From an uncultured bacterium (GTDB lineage: Bacteria; Verrucomicrobiota; Lentisphaeria; Victivallales; UBA1829): DNA of 18,995 bases. The notes under the pieces are model-generated. The model saw only the letters and a program-made list of their open reading frames with translations, did not search any database and was not told where the DNA came from. The translations under genes and the position numbers were made by a program. The stretch is from positions 1-18,995 of the forward strand of contig URKJ01000059.1 in assembly GCA_900548385.1 (NCBI GenBank), written 5' to 3'. Of the stretch, positions 1 through 7,354 are shown piece by piece. How positions within the stretch are numbered: the first letter of the stretch is position 1; each line of letters starts with the position of its first letter.

Positions 1-24
1 TATCGCAAAAAATATGGAGGAAAG

Positions 25-64
25 TAAGATTTTATAAAAAAATAATAAACGGAATCTTATTTTT
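25..64 (+). terminator. AT-rich hairpin, possible terminator of the upstream gene
   Basis: TAAGATT at 25-31 is matched by its reverse complement AATCTTA at 53-59 and is followed by five T residues (60-64). An alternative stem pairs AAAAATAA (38-45) with TTATTTTT (57-64). The loop of the first form is long (21 nt) and both stems are AT-rich, so this is only a plausible end of a transcript entering from the left. Confidence 0.3.
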
Positions 65-67
65 GAT

Positions 68-96
68 TTGATAAAGCAGGAATTTTGTTGTATTTT
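68..96 (+). promoter_or_regulatory. Candidate sigma70-type promoter for the ndk-like/clpS/clpA operon
   Basis: TTGATA (68-73), a 17-nt spacer and TATTTT (91-96) resemble -35 and -10 boxes. Transcription would start near 103, leaving a leader of about 60 nt. That leader holds a perfect 16-bp palindrome (102-117) and a GCCGG/CCGGC stem (118-122 with 131-135). The region is AT-rich, so chance matches are likely. Confidence 0.4.
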
Positions 97-161
97 AAAA
101 GAATAAAAATTTTTATTGCCGGATTTCCGACCGGCTGTCCAAGGAAAGGAAGAGAGATAAA

Positions 162-1349
162 ATGGCTGTGGAACTTTCGTATGTGTTGATCACGCCCTAT
201 TCGCTGAAAAAATCCAGAACCGGCGGAATCATCGCCCGTCTGCTTTCCCGCACGGGGCTTGAATTGGTTGCCGCCCGGATGATCGCACCGGACAAGGCGT
301 TTACGGAGGCGTATGCGGAGTCCCTCAAACGGCGCGTCGGAGCGCGGGACGAGTTTGCCGCCAAGATCCTTTCCGATTATGTGCTTGACAATTTCATGCC
401 GCTGGAAGACGGGCGCCGCGAGCGGCTTCTGCTTCTGCTGTTCCGCGGGGAGGACGCCTGCCGGAAACTTTATGACGTCGTCGGTCAGCTCCCGAATTCC
501 AAGAACCGCCGCGAAGATATTTACGGCGACACGATCCGCGACACCTACTGCAACCTCGTGTTCAACCGTGACGGATCGCTGCTTTATTTCGAGCCGGCGG
601 TCTTTACGCCCCCGCATATCGACGGCTGTCTGGAACGTCTCAAGATCATCGCCGATTTCATTGAGCATGAAGAGAATATCGTGGACAATATCATCCGGCC
701 GGAGGACGAAGAGGGGCGCGAACGCACGCTGGTCATCATCAAGCCGGACAACTGGAGCCGTCCGAGTACCAAGCCGGGCAATATCATTGACATGTTCAGC
801 CGCACCTCTCTGCGCATTGTCGGATGCAAGGTGTATCAGATGTCGGTTGCGGAGGCTTTGGAGTTCTACGGTCCCGTCAAACAGGCTCTCCGCAAGAAAC
901 TGGCGCCGGTGATCGCGAAAAAGGCGAAGGAACTGCTCGAACGTGAATATAAGATCGTTCTGCACGAATGCGAAGACATGCTGGAAAAATCGGTCGGGCG
1001 CGATTTTGCCGATGACCAGTTCAACCGTATTGTGGAATTCATGTCCGGAGTCCGTCCCGACAGCTGCCCGCCGGAAGAGCTCAACGCGCCGGGAAAAGTC
1101 AAATGCATGGTGCTGATCTACGAGGGGACTGATGCCGTTTCCAAGATCCGAACGGTGCTTGGCCCGACCGATCCGACGAAAGCGCCGGACGGAACGATCC
1201 GTCGCGAGTTCGGAAAAGACGTTATGGTCAATACCGCTCACGCGTCCGATTCCGCCGAAAGTTTCGAACGGGAGACAAAGGTCATCAAGATCGACCGCAA
1301 CAACATGGCGGCGATCATCCGCGATTACCTGAGCAACTGCGGGGAGTGA
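162..1349 (+). CDS. Tandem nucleoside-diphosphate-kinase-like protein
   Basis: This 395-residue protein appears to carry two NDK-type folds; a classic NDK is about 140 residues. The C-terminal copy (about 188-395) has the family landmarks: IKPD with K194, FYG with Y236, GTIR with R347 and the active-site stretch NTAHASDSAES, with the phospho-accepting histidine at H360. It could therefore transfer gamma-phosphate between NTPs and NDPs. It also carries an extra lysine- and glutamate-rich, probably helical stretch at about 241-282. The N-terminal copy (about 5-165) keeps the outline (TPYSLKKSRTGGIIARL, GDTIRDTY) but has TPY where KPD is expected and shows no active-site NxxH(G/A)SDS motif, so it is probably inactive. 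AGGAAG at 147-152 supports the ATG. The clpS start lies 4 nt after the stop. Kinase activity is an inference. Confidence 0.8.
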   Translation: MAVELSYVLITPYSLKKSRTGGIIARLLSRTGLELVAARMIAPDKAFTEAYAESLKRRVGARDEFAAKILSDYVLDNFMPLEDGRRERLLLLLFRGEDACRKLYDVVGQLPNSKNRREDIYGDTIRDTYCNLVFNRDGSLLYFEPAVFTPPHIDGCLERLKIIADFIEHEENIVDNIIRPEDEEGRERTLVIIKPDNWSRPSTKPGNIIDMFSRTSLRIVGCKVYQMSVAEALEFYGPVKQALRKKLAPVIAKKAKELLEREYKIVLHECEDMLEKSVGRDFADDQFNRIVEFMSGVRPDSCPPEELNAPGKVKCMVLIYEGTDAVSKIRTVLGPTDPTKAPDGTIRREFGKDVMVNTAHASDSAESFERETKVIKIDRNNMAAIIRDYLSNCGE

Positions 1350-1353
1350 ACGC

Positions 1354-1665
1354 ATGGCGCGCCGGCAGGAGCAGTTTGAATACGATACGGGCAATATGGC
1401 TGAGTATGAGGAGCCGCCGATGTATCGTGTGCTGCTTCTGAACGACGACTATACCCCGATGGATTTTGTCGTGGAAATACTCCGGGAGATCTTTCATAAG
1501 GACCGGCCCGAAGCGGAGCGGATCATGCTGAACGTGCACCGGAAAGGGGCAGGGCTTTGCGGTATTTATACATACGAAATCGCGGAAACGAAGGTGACGC
1601 GGGTGCGCGCAAAGGCGAAAGAGGCCGGTTTTCCTCTCCGCTGCACGATGGAACCTGAATCCTGA
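1354..1665 (+). CDS. clpS: ATP-dependent Clp protease adaptor ClpS
   Basis: This 103-residue protein matches ClpS over nearly its full length (core about 22-103). ClpS is a cytoplasmic adaptor that binds proteins with N-terminal Leu, Phe, Tyr or Trp and hands them to ClpA. The N-degron pocket residues line up with those known from E. coli: N30, D31, D32, T34 and M36 in LLLNDDYTPMDFV, and H62 in LNVH. The CG(I)YTYEIAETKV stretch and the C-terminal PLRCTMEPE are also typical. The preceding stop is 4 nt away, and clpA starts 21 nt downstream, so ndk-like, clpS and clpA are very likely cotranscribed. A GGGGAG in the end of the previous gene serves as ribosome binding site. Confidence 0.96.
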   Translation: MARRQEQFEYDTGNMAEYEEPPMYRVLLLNDDYTPMDFVVEILREIFHKDRPEAERIMLNVHRKGAGLCGIYTYEIAETKVTRVRAKAKEAGFPLRCTMEPES

Positions 1666-1686
1666 ATCCCGATCCAAGGAGGGAAC

Positions 1687-3906
1687 ATGAGTCTGAATTT
1701 GTCGGAAGAAACACAGATGTTTCTGCAGCAGGTCCATACCCGCGCCGAAGAGCTCGGTCATGAATACATTCTGCCGGAACACCTGCTGTATCAGTTCACG
1801 GAAACTCCGGCGACCATAGAACTCCTGGAAATGTTTCAGGTTTCCCCGGAGGAGCTCCGCGAAGAGCTGACGATGTTTTTTGAGAATAAAGTCGAGCGGG
1901 TGGGAGAGTGCGATATTTCCTTTTCCGCATCGGTCCTGCGGATTTTTTCCCGCACGGAGCAGCAGGTCGTTTCATCCGGCCGGGAATGTCTGGAGATTAC
2001 GGATCTGTTTGTCGCGCTGTTTTCGGAAGAGCAGTCTTTTGCGGTCTATCTGCTCCGCCGCAATGAGATCGAAATCGAAGATGTGCTTTCCGCCGTGACC
2101 GGGATGGTTCATCCCGAAGATCGCGGGGAGGCGGATGAGGACGGGGAGCCGAACGGCGGTGGCGTACGCGGCAAATCCGCGTTGGAATCGTATGCGGTCG
2201 ACATGACGGCGCTTGCACGGAACGGCAAGCTGGATGCGGTTGTCGGACGTTCCCGTGAGCTCGGTGCGATTCTGCGTACTTTGTCGCGCCGCAAGAAAAA
2301 CAATCCGCTGCTGGTGGGGGAGCCGGGAGTCGGCAAGACCGCAGTCGTGGAGGGACTGGCGGTGCGTGTCGCGCACGGCGAAGTGCCCGCCCGTTTTTCC
2401 GGATTGACCATTTATGCGCTTGATATGGGGGCGCTCACCGCCGGGACCAAGTTCCGCGGACAGTTCGAGGAACGTCTTAAAGCTCTGATCCGGGAACTCT
2501 CTGAACAGCCGGACGCCGTTTTATTTATTGACGAGATTCATACCGTGATCGGTGCGGGAGCGGTCGGAAGCGGATCACTGGATGCCTCCAATATTCTCAA
2601 ACCGTCCCTGAACAGCGGTTCCCTGCGCTGTATCGGGGCTACGACGCATGAGGAATACCGCAATCAGGTGTTGAAAGATAAAGCGTTTTCGCGCCGGTTC
2701 CAGAAGATCGACGTTCCGGAGCCGTCGCCGGATGAGACGCTTCAGATCCTGACGGGCATTGCGCCCGCTTATGAAAAGCATTATGATGTGAAGTTTGATA
2801 AAAAAGCTCTGAGCCGGATCGTGGAACTTGCCGGTCATCATATTTTTGACCGTTTCATGCCGGACAAGGCGATTGATCTGCTCGACGAAGCGGGCGCCGC
2901 CAACAGCATGTCGCCCGAACCGCTGAAGAAGATTCCGGCGGATTATGTGGAAAATCTTGCCGTTGAGATGTTTGCGCTTCCGAAGAGCCAGGTGACCGGA
3001 GACGATGCTTCCAAGCTGCGTGCTCTGGATGAGGATTTGCGCAAGGTCGTTATTGGACAGGACCATGCGATTGAGGCGGTGGTGAAAGCGGTCAAGCTGT
3101 CCCGTTTCGGACTCGCCAATCCCGGCAGACCGGTTGGTTCGTTTTTGTTCGCCGGACCGACGGGTGTCGGCAAAACCGAGCTTGCCAAACGGCTTGCAGC
3201 CGCGCTGGGCGTTGAGCTGATCCGGTTTGATATGAGCGAATATGCCGAGGAATATGCGGTTTCCAAGCTGATCGGTTCTTCTCCGGGATATGTCGGGTTT
3301 GAACAGGGGGGACTGCTGACGGAGCAGATCATCCGCCGCCCGCACAGCGTTCTTCTGCTGGATGAGATGGAGAAGGCGCATCCGAAAATTTACGATCTGA
3401 TGCTGCAGATCATGGATTACGGTGCAATGACCGACAACGCGGGCCGCAAAGCCGATTTCCGCAATGTGATCATTATTATGACTTCCAATGTCGGGGCGAA
3501 ATCGCTTTCCGAACATGCGATCGGTTTTCAGGCGTCGGATCAGACGGATTCCCGTGCGGAGGCTGCGGTCCGTAAACATTTTTCTCCGGAATTCCGCAAT
3601 CGTCTGGACGGTATCATCCGGTTCCGTCCGCTTTCGCAGGACTCGGTCCGCATGATTGTGCATAAGTTCCTTGCGGAGGCCGCGAACCGTCTGCGGGAGA
3701 AGAAGCTCCAACTGAAAGCAGACAACAAAGCGGTGGAATGGCTGGTCGTTCACGGATTCAATGAAAAACTCGGTGCCCGTCCGATGGAGCGCCTGATCCG
3801 CGACGAGATTCTTGCGAAACTGGTGGACCGTCTTCTTTTCGGCGATGGAAAGAAAGGCGGGATCGTCAAAGTTTCCGCGGATTCCAACGGAATTGTCATC
3901 CGCTGA
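1687..3906 (+). CDS. clpA: ATP-dependent Clp protease ATP-binding subunit ClpA
   Basis: This 739-residue, two-ring AAA+ unfoldase should form hexamers that unfold substrates and pass them to ClpP. The N-domain (about 1-145) is the usual ClpS docking module. AAA-1 has Walker A GEPGVGKT (211-218) and Walker B D282/E283. AAA-2 has Walker A GPTGVGKT (490-497), Walker B D559/E560 and a C-terminal D2-small domain. The long coiled-coil middle domain of ClpB is absent, which separates it from the disaggregase. An IGF loop at 612-614 corresponds to the IGL/IGF loop that docks on ClpP. A strong AAGGAGGG ribosome site precedes the ATG, and the gene follows clpS directly. clpP is not in this window. Confidence 0.96.
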   Translation: MSLNLSEETQMFLQQVHTRAEELGHEYILPEHLLYQFTETPATIELLEMFQVSPEELREELTMFFENKVERVGECDISFSASVLRIFSRTEQQVVSSGRECLEITDLFVALFSEEQSFAVYLLRRNEIEIEDVLSAVTGMVHPEDRGEADEDGEPNGGGVRGKSALESYAVDMTALARNGKLDAVVGRSRELGAILRTLSRRKKNNPLLVGEPGVGKTAVVEGLAVRVAHGEVPARFSGLTIYALDMGALTAGTKFRGQFEERLKALIRELSEQPDAVLFIDEIHTVIGAGAVGSGSLDASNILKPSLNSGSLRCIGATTHEEYRNQVLKDKAFSRRFQKIDVPEPSPDETLQILTGIAPAYEKHYDVKFDKKALSRIVELAGHHIFDRFMPDKAIDLLDEAGAANSMSPEPLKKIPADYVENLAVEMFALPKSQVTGDDASKLRALDEDLRKVVIGQDHAIEAVVKAVKLSRFGLANPGRPVGSFLFAGPTGVGKTELAKRLAAALGVELIRFDMSEYAEEYAVSKLIGSSPGYVGFEQGGLLTEQIIRRPHSVLLLDEMEKAHPKIYDLMLQIMDYGAMTDNAGRKADFRNVIIIMTSNVGAKSLSEHAIGFQASDQTDSRAEAAVRKHFSPEFRNRLDGIIRFRPLSQDSVRMIVHKFLAEAANRLREKKLQLKADNKAVEWLVVHGFNEKLGARPMERLIRDEILAKLVDRLLFGDGKKGGIVKVSADSNGIVIR

Positions 3907-3907
3907 C

Positions 3908-3958
3908 AGCAAACGCCGTTGCCCGTTATGTGAAAATTGCGCGGGAACGTTTGCTTTT
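3908..3958 (+). terminator. Hairpin after clpA, likely terminator
   Basis: AGCAAACG (3908-3915) and its exact reverse complement CGTTTGCT (3948-3955) flank the gap between the convergent clpA and glycerol-1-phosphate dehydrogenase genes. An inner CCCG/CGGG pair can extend the stem after a bulge. Four T residues (3955-3958) follow on the plus strand; the minus strand has no T-run, so it would mainly serve clpA. Confidence 0.45.
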
Positions 3959-5271
3959 CAAGAGAATGCGCCCGGATTGTTCCGGTCCGGCGGATGGAGC
4001 ACAAAAAAATCGGCAAGCGTGAGGCGTTTCCGCATATCGACGGCATGGGTCCGGGCAAAGTTGAAGAGTTCCCCGGAAATGCCGATCTGCTCCGGCGTTT
4101 CCGGCAGTCCGGTTTTCCGCCGGACCGATTCGATTCTTGGAGAAAGCGCAAGGAGAGCAGCCGCCTCTTTCCGCATTTCCGCGGAGTCGATGTTGGCAAG
4201 GTTGTGCTGCACCAGCGTCAGAAAATCGAGTTTCGCATGAATCGCTCCGGAAAGGTCCACTCCGAGCTCCTGCCAGTCGGTGATATGTTTTTTGTAACGC
4301 TCCCGGTCGATCCGGAAAGTGTGGTCGCGGACCGGTACGAAGAATTGACGGTAGTCCTGCAGCAGAGTTCCGGTTCCCAGAGCAACCTGGAGCCCGTGGG
4401 AGGATGGTGCATCGCCGGAGACGGCAAAGCCATACATATCCAGTGCATGGGAAATATAGTGTTCCCCGCCGGAGGCCGGTGTCGAGTTGCCCAGCATCTG
4501 CATGGCGATGCCGGTGATCAGCAGCGTTCTGACCAATGCGTTGAAGAACGGTTCGGAATTCAACGGGTCGCGTTCCGCGATTTCCAGTAGTTCCAGAACT
4601 TCTTTCCGGATCAGCTCCGCCGTGACGGGGCAGTACGGCTCGTTTGCACACAGGCTGTTCAGTTTCCACTCCGTCAGCGAAGTGAATTTGCCGAGCGCAT
4701 CGCCCAGACCCGCCAGCGTCATTTCGGGCGGAGCGGTTTTCAAAATATCCGCATCCATCACCGCGCCGGCGGGAGGCGTCAGGTTGACGTGCTGTTTCTT
4801 GATGCCGTCTTCCAGAATCGCCGCATTGGCGGAAAGAAAACCGTCCATGGAGGGGGCGGTTCCGACAACGATGTACGGCAGCTTTTCCTGTGACGCCGTC
4901 AGTTTCACCATGTCGTTGATCGAACCGGAGCCGACCGCGATGAGCCAGCCGCATCCGTTGCTGTTCCGTGCCGCACGGATCCGGGGCAGGTGCCGGATTT
5001 CCGCATGGACGTGGCTGCCCGGCAGAATCAGGTCGTGAAACGGGATTCCCGCTGTATTCAGAACGGAAGAGAGTTGTGCGCCCGCCGCCTGAAAGGTGTT
5101 GCTGTCGTACACAATCAGCCCGTGTCCGGAGACTTCGCAGTTTTTCAGAACATCCGGCAGTTCCCGGATTGCTCCGGAACCGATGCGGATTTCGCGGGTG
5201 CGGATGGAATGGCTTTTCCCGCAGGTACAGTCCGTAGATCTCTGTTCGGTGTATTCCGTCAGAAAACGCAT
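3958..5271 (-). CDS. egsA: sn-glycerol-1-phosphate dehydrogenase (EgsA/AraM family)
   Basis: This 437-residue member of the iron-dependent alcohol dehydrogenase/dehydroquinate synthase fold interconverts dihydroxyacetone phosphate and sn-glycerol 1-phosphate using NAD(P)H. Visible family marks are GSGSIND (114-120, nucleotide-binding loop), TAPSMDG (138-144), GLGDALGK with D191, SGGEHYISH with H271 and H275, and SSHGLQVALG with H292. D191, one of H271/H275, and H292 are the expected metal ligands. AAGGAA sits 8 nt upstream of the ATG. The ATG overlaps the stop of the upstream phosphodiesterase gene by one base (TAATG on the minus strand), so translation is probably coupled. In archaea this enzyme starts lipid synthesis; here the partner gene and regulator suggest use of glycerol phosphate instead, which is an inference. 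Confidence 0.88.
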   Translation of the reverse strand: MRFLTEYTEQRSTDCTCGKSHSIRTREIRIGSGAIRELPDVLKNCEVSGHGLIVYDSNTFQAAGAQLSSVLNTAGIPFHDLILPGSHVHAEIRHLPRIRAARNSNGCGWLIAVGSGSINDMVKLTASQEKLPYIVVGTAPSMDGFLSANAAILEDGIKKQHVNLTPPAGAVMDADILKTAPPEMTLAGLGDALGKFTSLTEWKLNSLCANEPYCPVTAELIRKEVLELLEIAERDPLNSEPFFNALVRTLLITGIAMQMLGNSTPASGGEHYISHALDMYGFAVSGDAPSSHGLQVALGTGTLLQDYRQFFVPVRDHTFRIDRERYKKHITDWQELGVDLSGAIHAKLDFLTLVQHNLANIDSAEMRKEAAALLALSPRIESVRRKTGLPETPEQIGISGELFNFARTHAVDMRKRLTLADFFVLHPPDRNNPGAFS

Positions 5272-6113
5272 TATCGTGATTCCTTTTTCTGTCTGGCGAA
5301 ATATTCGGCGCTCCAGCGGATAAAGTGGATGGGATAATCGACAGCAAACGAACGGATTCCCAGTTCAAGAATGCGGAACAGATCGTCTTTTTCAAACTTC
5401 CACGGCAGGACCTGAAGCAGAACGCCTGCACCGGCGGTACATTTCAGCGCGCCGGAAATATCGTCCGCCGTCAGCTGATACCGCCATTCGCCGGATGTGT
5501 GATCCGGACGGTCATTCAAATGCAGCTGGATCTCCTCAAATCCGGAAAACGACTGTTCTGCAAGGGAATGGAATGTTCCGAGAATTTCCTCCCGGCTTCC
5601 GCCGATCCATACTTTAATGCGGATTTCCGGAAGCAGCGCTTTGATTTCGCGGCATTTCTCCGGCTGGCAGGAGGCGAACGTCAGCTGTCCGGCAACACCG
5701 TATGCCGCGATCAGTTCCGCCAGTTCCCGGAGGTCCACATTCTTATAGTCAAGGATCATGTGCTTCTCTGGATCCTTTTTCATGCGTTCAAACAGTTCGT
5801 TGAGGGAAGGGATGTGCTGTCCGGGGCACGCCGCATTGCCGGATTCGAGCGAACGGAGCTGTTCATACGTCATTGCGCTGATTTTGCGTCCTTTCATGGA
5901 TTCCGGCAGTTCCGGTATGATGCGGTCGAGCGTGTCGTCATGCACGCTGACGATAACGCCGTCGCGGGTGCGGTTGACATCCGCTTCCGGACGGGCGCCG
6001 AGCAGCCAGCCGAATTCAAACCCTGCCAGACAGCTTTCCGGCATTTCGATTCCGCCCCCGCCGCCGCGGTGTGCTTCCCAGAGAATGATCCTGTTTCCCG
6101 TGTCGTGATTCAT
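5271..6113 (-). CDS. Glycerophosphodiester phosphodiesterase (GDPD family)
   Basis: This 280-residue protein should hydrolyse glycerophosphodiesters to a glycerol phosphate plus an alcohol. The GDPD active site is readable in order: H15-R16 in EAHRGG, E26 in PES (usually PEN), E43 and D45 in EADVNRTRDG, and H58 in VHDDTLDR. The remainder fits the single TIM-barrel family (usual length about 240-300). No signal peptide or membrane segment is visible, so it should act in the cytoplasm on an imported substrate; no transporter is in the window. It is first in a two-gene operon with glycerol-1-phosphate dehydrogenase, which overlaps its stop codon. A weak AAAGG ribosome site precedes the ATG. Substrate and product stereochemistry cannot be told from sequence. 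Confidence 0.88.
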   Translation of the reverse strand: MNHDTGNRIILWEAHRGGGGGIEMPESCLAGFEFGWLLGARPEADVNRTRDGVIVSVHDDTLDRIIPELPESMKGRKISAMTYEQLRSLESGNAACPGQHIPSLNELFERMKKDPEKHMILDYKNVDLRELAELIAAYGVAGQLTFASCQPEKCREIKALLPEIRIKVWIGGSREEILGTFHSLAEQSFSGFEEIQLHLNDRPDHTSGEWRYQLTADDISGALKCTAGAGVLLQVLPWKFEKDDLFRILELGIRSFAVDYPIHFIRWSAEYFARQKKESR

Positions 6114-6142
6114 GATTGCAGCCTTTCTGAGGTTTTCCGTTT

Positions 6143-6170
6143 AATATAGGTCGCCGGATAATGAAGTCAA
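6143..6170 (-). promoter_or_regulatory. Promoter of the phosphodiesterase/G1P dehydrogenase operon
   Basis: Read on the minus strand, TTGACT (6170-6165) and TATATT (6148-6143) are separated by 16 nt, close to sigma70 boxes. The predicted start is near 6136, giving a leader of about 22 nt before the ATG at 6113. Confidence 0.55.
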
Positions 6171-6204
6171 ATATAATCATTGGAATGAGTAAAAGAAATC
6201 ATAT

Positions 6205-6248
6205 AAAAGCAAATTTGTGATTGAAAAATATCAAAACGGTTTGCTTTT
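6205..6248. promoter_or_regulatory. Operator-like inverted repeat between divergent genes
   Basis: AAAAGCAAA (6205-6213) and its exact reverse complement TTTGCTTTT (6240-6248) are separated by 26 nt. A shorter TGAT/ATCA pair (6218-6221 with 6230-6233) is nested with nearly the same centre. It lies between the divergent phosphodiesterase operon and the DeoR-type gene, upstream of the minus-strand -35 box. It is a natural candidate site for the neighbouring regulator, though a chance AT-rich match is possible. Confidence 0.4.
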
Positions 6249-6292
6249 CCCGGCTTCCGCATGTATGGTACAGAAACAGGAGAGACGGATGT

Positions 6293-7060
6293 ATGAAACA
6301 GGAGTTCAGGCAGCGGAAGATACTGGAGTATCTGAGTGATCACGAGATGCTGACTGTGGAGGACGCCGTGGATTTGTTTCAGGCGAGCCCGGCAACGGTC
6401 CGGCGGGATTTCAACGAACTGGCGGAGGCGCATTCGGTGAAGAAGATTCACGGCGGCGTTGTCCGTGTAAGAAAACGGGATTTCCTTCTGCCGTTCTGCC
6501 TGCGGGAGCAGTGGTTCTTTGAAGAGAAAAAGCGTCTGGCGGAAAAAGCGATGCAGCTGATCTGTCCCGGAGAGACCTTGTTTATCGACGGGGGCACGAC
6601 GACCTCGCATCTCGGGATGCTTCTTCCGGAAAACGGCAATACGGTTATTACTAATTCACTGCCGTTGTGCGAGATTCTGACTCAGCGGTTCCGCAACAAA
6701 GGAACGTCGGAAGTTTTGCTGACCGGCGGCCGCCTCCATATGATGAGCGGTCTTCTGCTCGGCAACGGCGCGGAGGAAAGCCTGTTGCAGTATCATGCGG
6801 ATACGACACTTCTTTCCGTGCGCGGGCTTGATGCGCGGGCGTTGTACAACGATACGGAAATCATTACGGGAGTGGAAAAAGTCATGATTGCCCGTTCCAA
6901 CCGTCTGATTGTGATTGCGGACCACAGCAAGGTCGGCCGGCAGTCAATGGCGCAGATTTGCCCGATTCACCGGGTTGCACATCTGGTTACGACGGAAATC
7001 CCGGAAAATGCGGAAGTCCTGGACCGGATTCGCCAACTTGGAGTTGATGTGGTCGTGTAA
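6293..7060 (+). CDS. DeoR/GlpR-family transcriptional regulator
   Basis: This 255-residue protein has a DeoR-type helix-turn-helix near the N-terminus (RQRKILEYLSDHEMLTVEDA, then SPATVRRDFNELAE and KKIHGGV) and a C-terminal sugar-phosphate-sensing domain. Typical marks of that domain are FIDGGTTTSHL, TVITNSLP, LTGGRL and ADHSKVGR. Such proteins usually repress carbohydrate or glycerol-phosphate genes until a phosphorylated metabolite binds. An upstream in-frame TTG at 6221 would add 24 residues, but the ATG at 6293 has AGGAGA (6278-6283) at proper spacing and puts the HTH at the usual distance, so it is preferred. Divergence from the phosphodiesterase/G1P dehydrogenase operon suggests it controls that operon; the inducer is unknown. 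Confidence 0.9.
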   Translation: MKQEFRQRKILEYLSDHEMLTVEDAVDLFQASPATVRRDFNELAEAHSVKKIHGGVVRVRKRDFLLPFCLREQWFFEEKKRLAEKAMQLICPGETLFIDGGTTTSHLGMLLPENGNTVITNSLPLCEILTQRFRNKGTSEVLLTGGRLHMMSGLLLGNGAEESLLQYHADTTLLSVRGLDARALYNDTEIITGVEKVMIARSNRLIVIADHSKVGRQSMAQICPIHRVAHLVTTEIPENAEVLDRIRQLGVDVVV

Positions 7061-7354
7061 ACGGTTTCAGAGATTCTGGCTTTGAAAATATCCGCTGCAT
7101 TCTTTTTTTGTAAAATCGCATGACGAACGAGCTTCCGTTCCGGAGAAAAGCGGAATCGCGGACCGGGAAAAAACAGATTTCGCGGTTTGAGTATATCACG
7201 GGAAACGGAAGAGCCGAATCTGAACGCTGAATGAAAGGGCGGGATGGAATATATAAAGTTCCCGGTTTTTTATATTGTCCGGTTGCATTTTGGTTTGCGG
7301 CGGACTATGTTTAGAGAAACAACGTCAATTATTATAGAAAAGGAGATGATCGTT
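7061..7354. other. Intergenic region between the DeoR-type and DUF2059 genes
   Basis: These 294 nt carry no convincing gene. A run of seven T residues (7103-7109) follows the regulator gene but has no clear stem in front of it. The right part holds the candidate promoter listed separately. Short imperfect repeats (TTCCG/CGGAA near 7134-7156, TCGCGG twice) are too small to interpret. Confidence 0.5.
7283..7311 (+). promoter_or_regulatory. Candidate promoter of the DUF2059 gene
   Basis: TTGCAT (7283-7288) and TATGTT (7306-7311) are 17 nt apart, 44 nt upstream of the ATG. Match to consensus is moderate. Confidence 0.4.

Noticed and set aside
57..1394. A 445-codon minus-strand frame opposite the kinase-like gene
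   Set aside because: Same effect of codon bias; the plus strand has clear NDK motifs and a ribosome site.
2575..3912. A 445-codon minus-strand frame opposite clpA
   Set aside because: It covers the AAA-2 domain of an unmistakable clpA and has no recognisable domain of its own.
3958..5271. Evidence for archaeal-type membrane lipids
   Set aside because: Only the dehydrogenase is present; the window encodes PlsX, FabH, PssA and Psd for ordinary ester phospholipids, and EgsA/AraM relatives occur in many bacteria.
3926..5431. A 501-codon minus-strand frame in another phase over the G1P dehydrogenase
   Set aside because: The overlapping frame at 3958-5271 has the full dehydrogenase motif set and a ribosome site; this one is a low-complexity shadow.
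6221..6292. TTG-initiated extension of the DeoR-type regulator
   Set aside because: It would run through the operator-like repeat and lacks a ribosome site, while the ATG at 6293 has AGGAGA at good spacing.
7061..7282. Possible small RNA or terminator after the DeoR-type gene
   Set aside because: There is a T7 run but no convincing stem before it and no conserved-looking structure, so nothing can be supported.
7244..7354. Upstream ATG for the DUF2059 protein
   Set aside because: It would bury the signal peptide behind 37 residues and cover the candidate promoter; the ATG at 7355 has a clear AGGAG.
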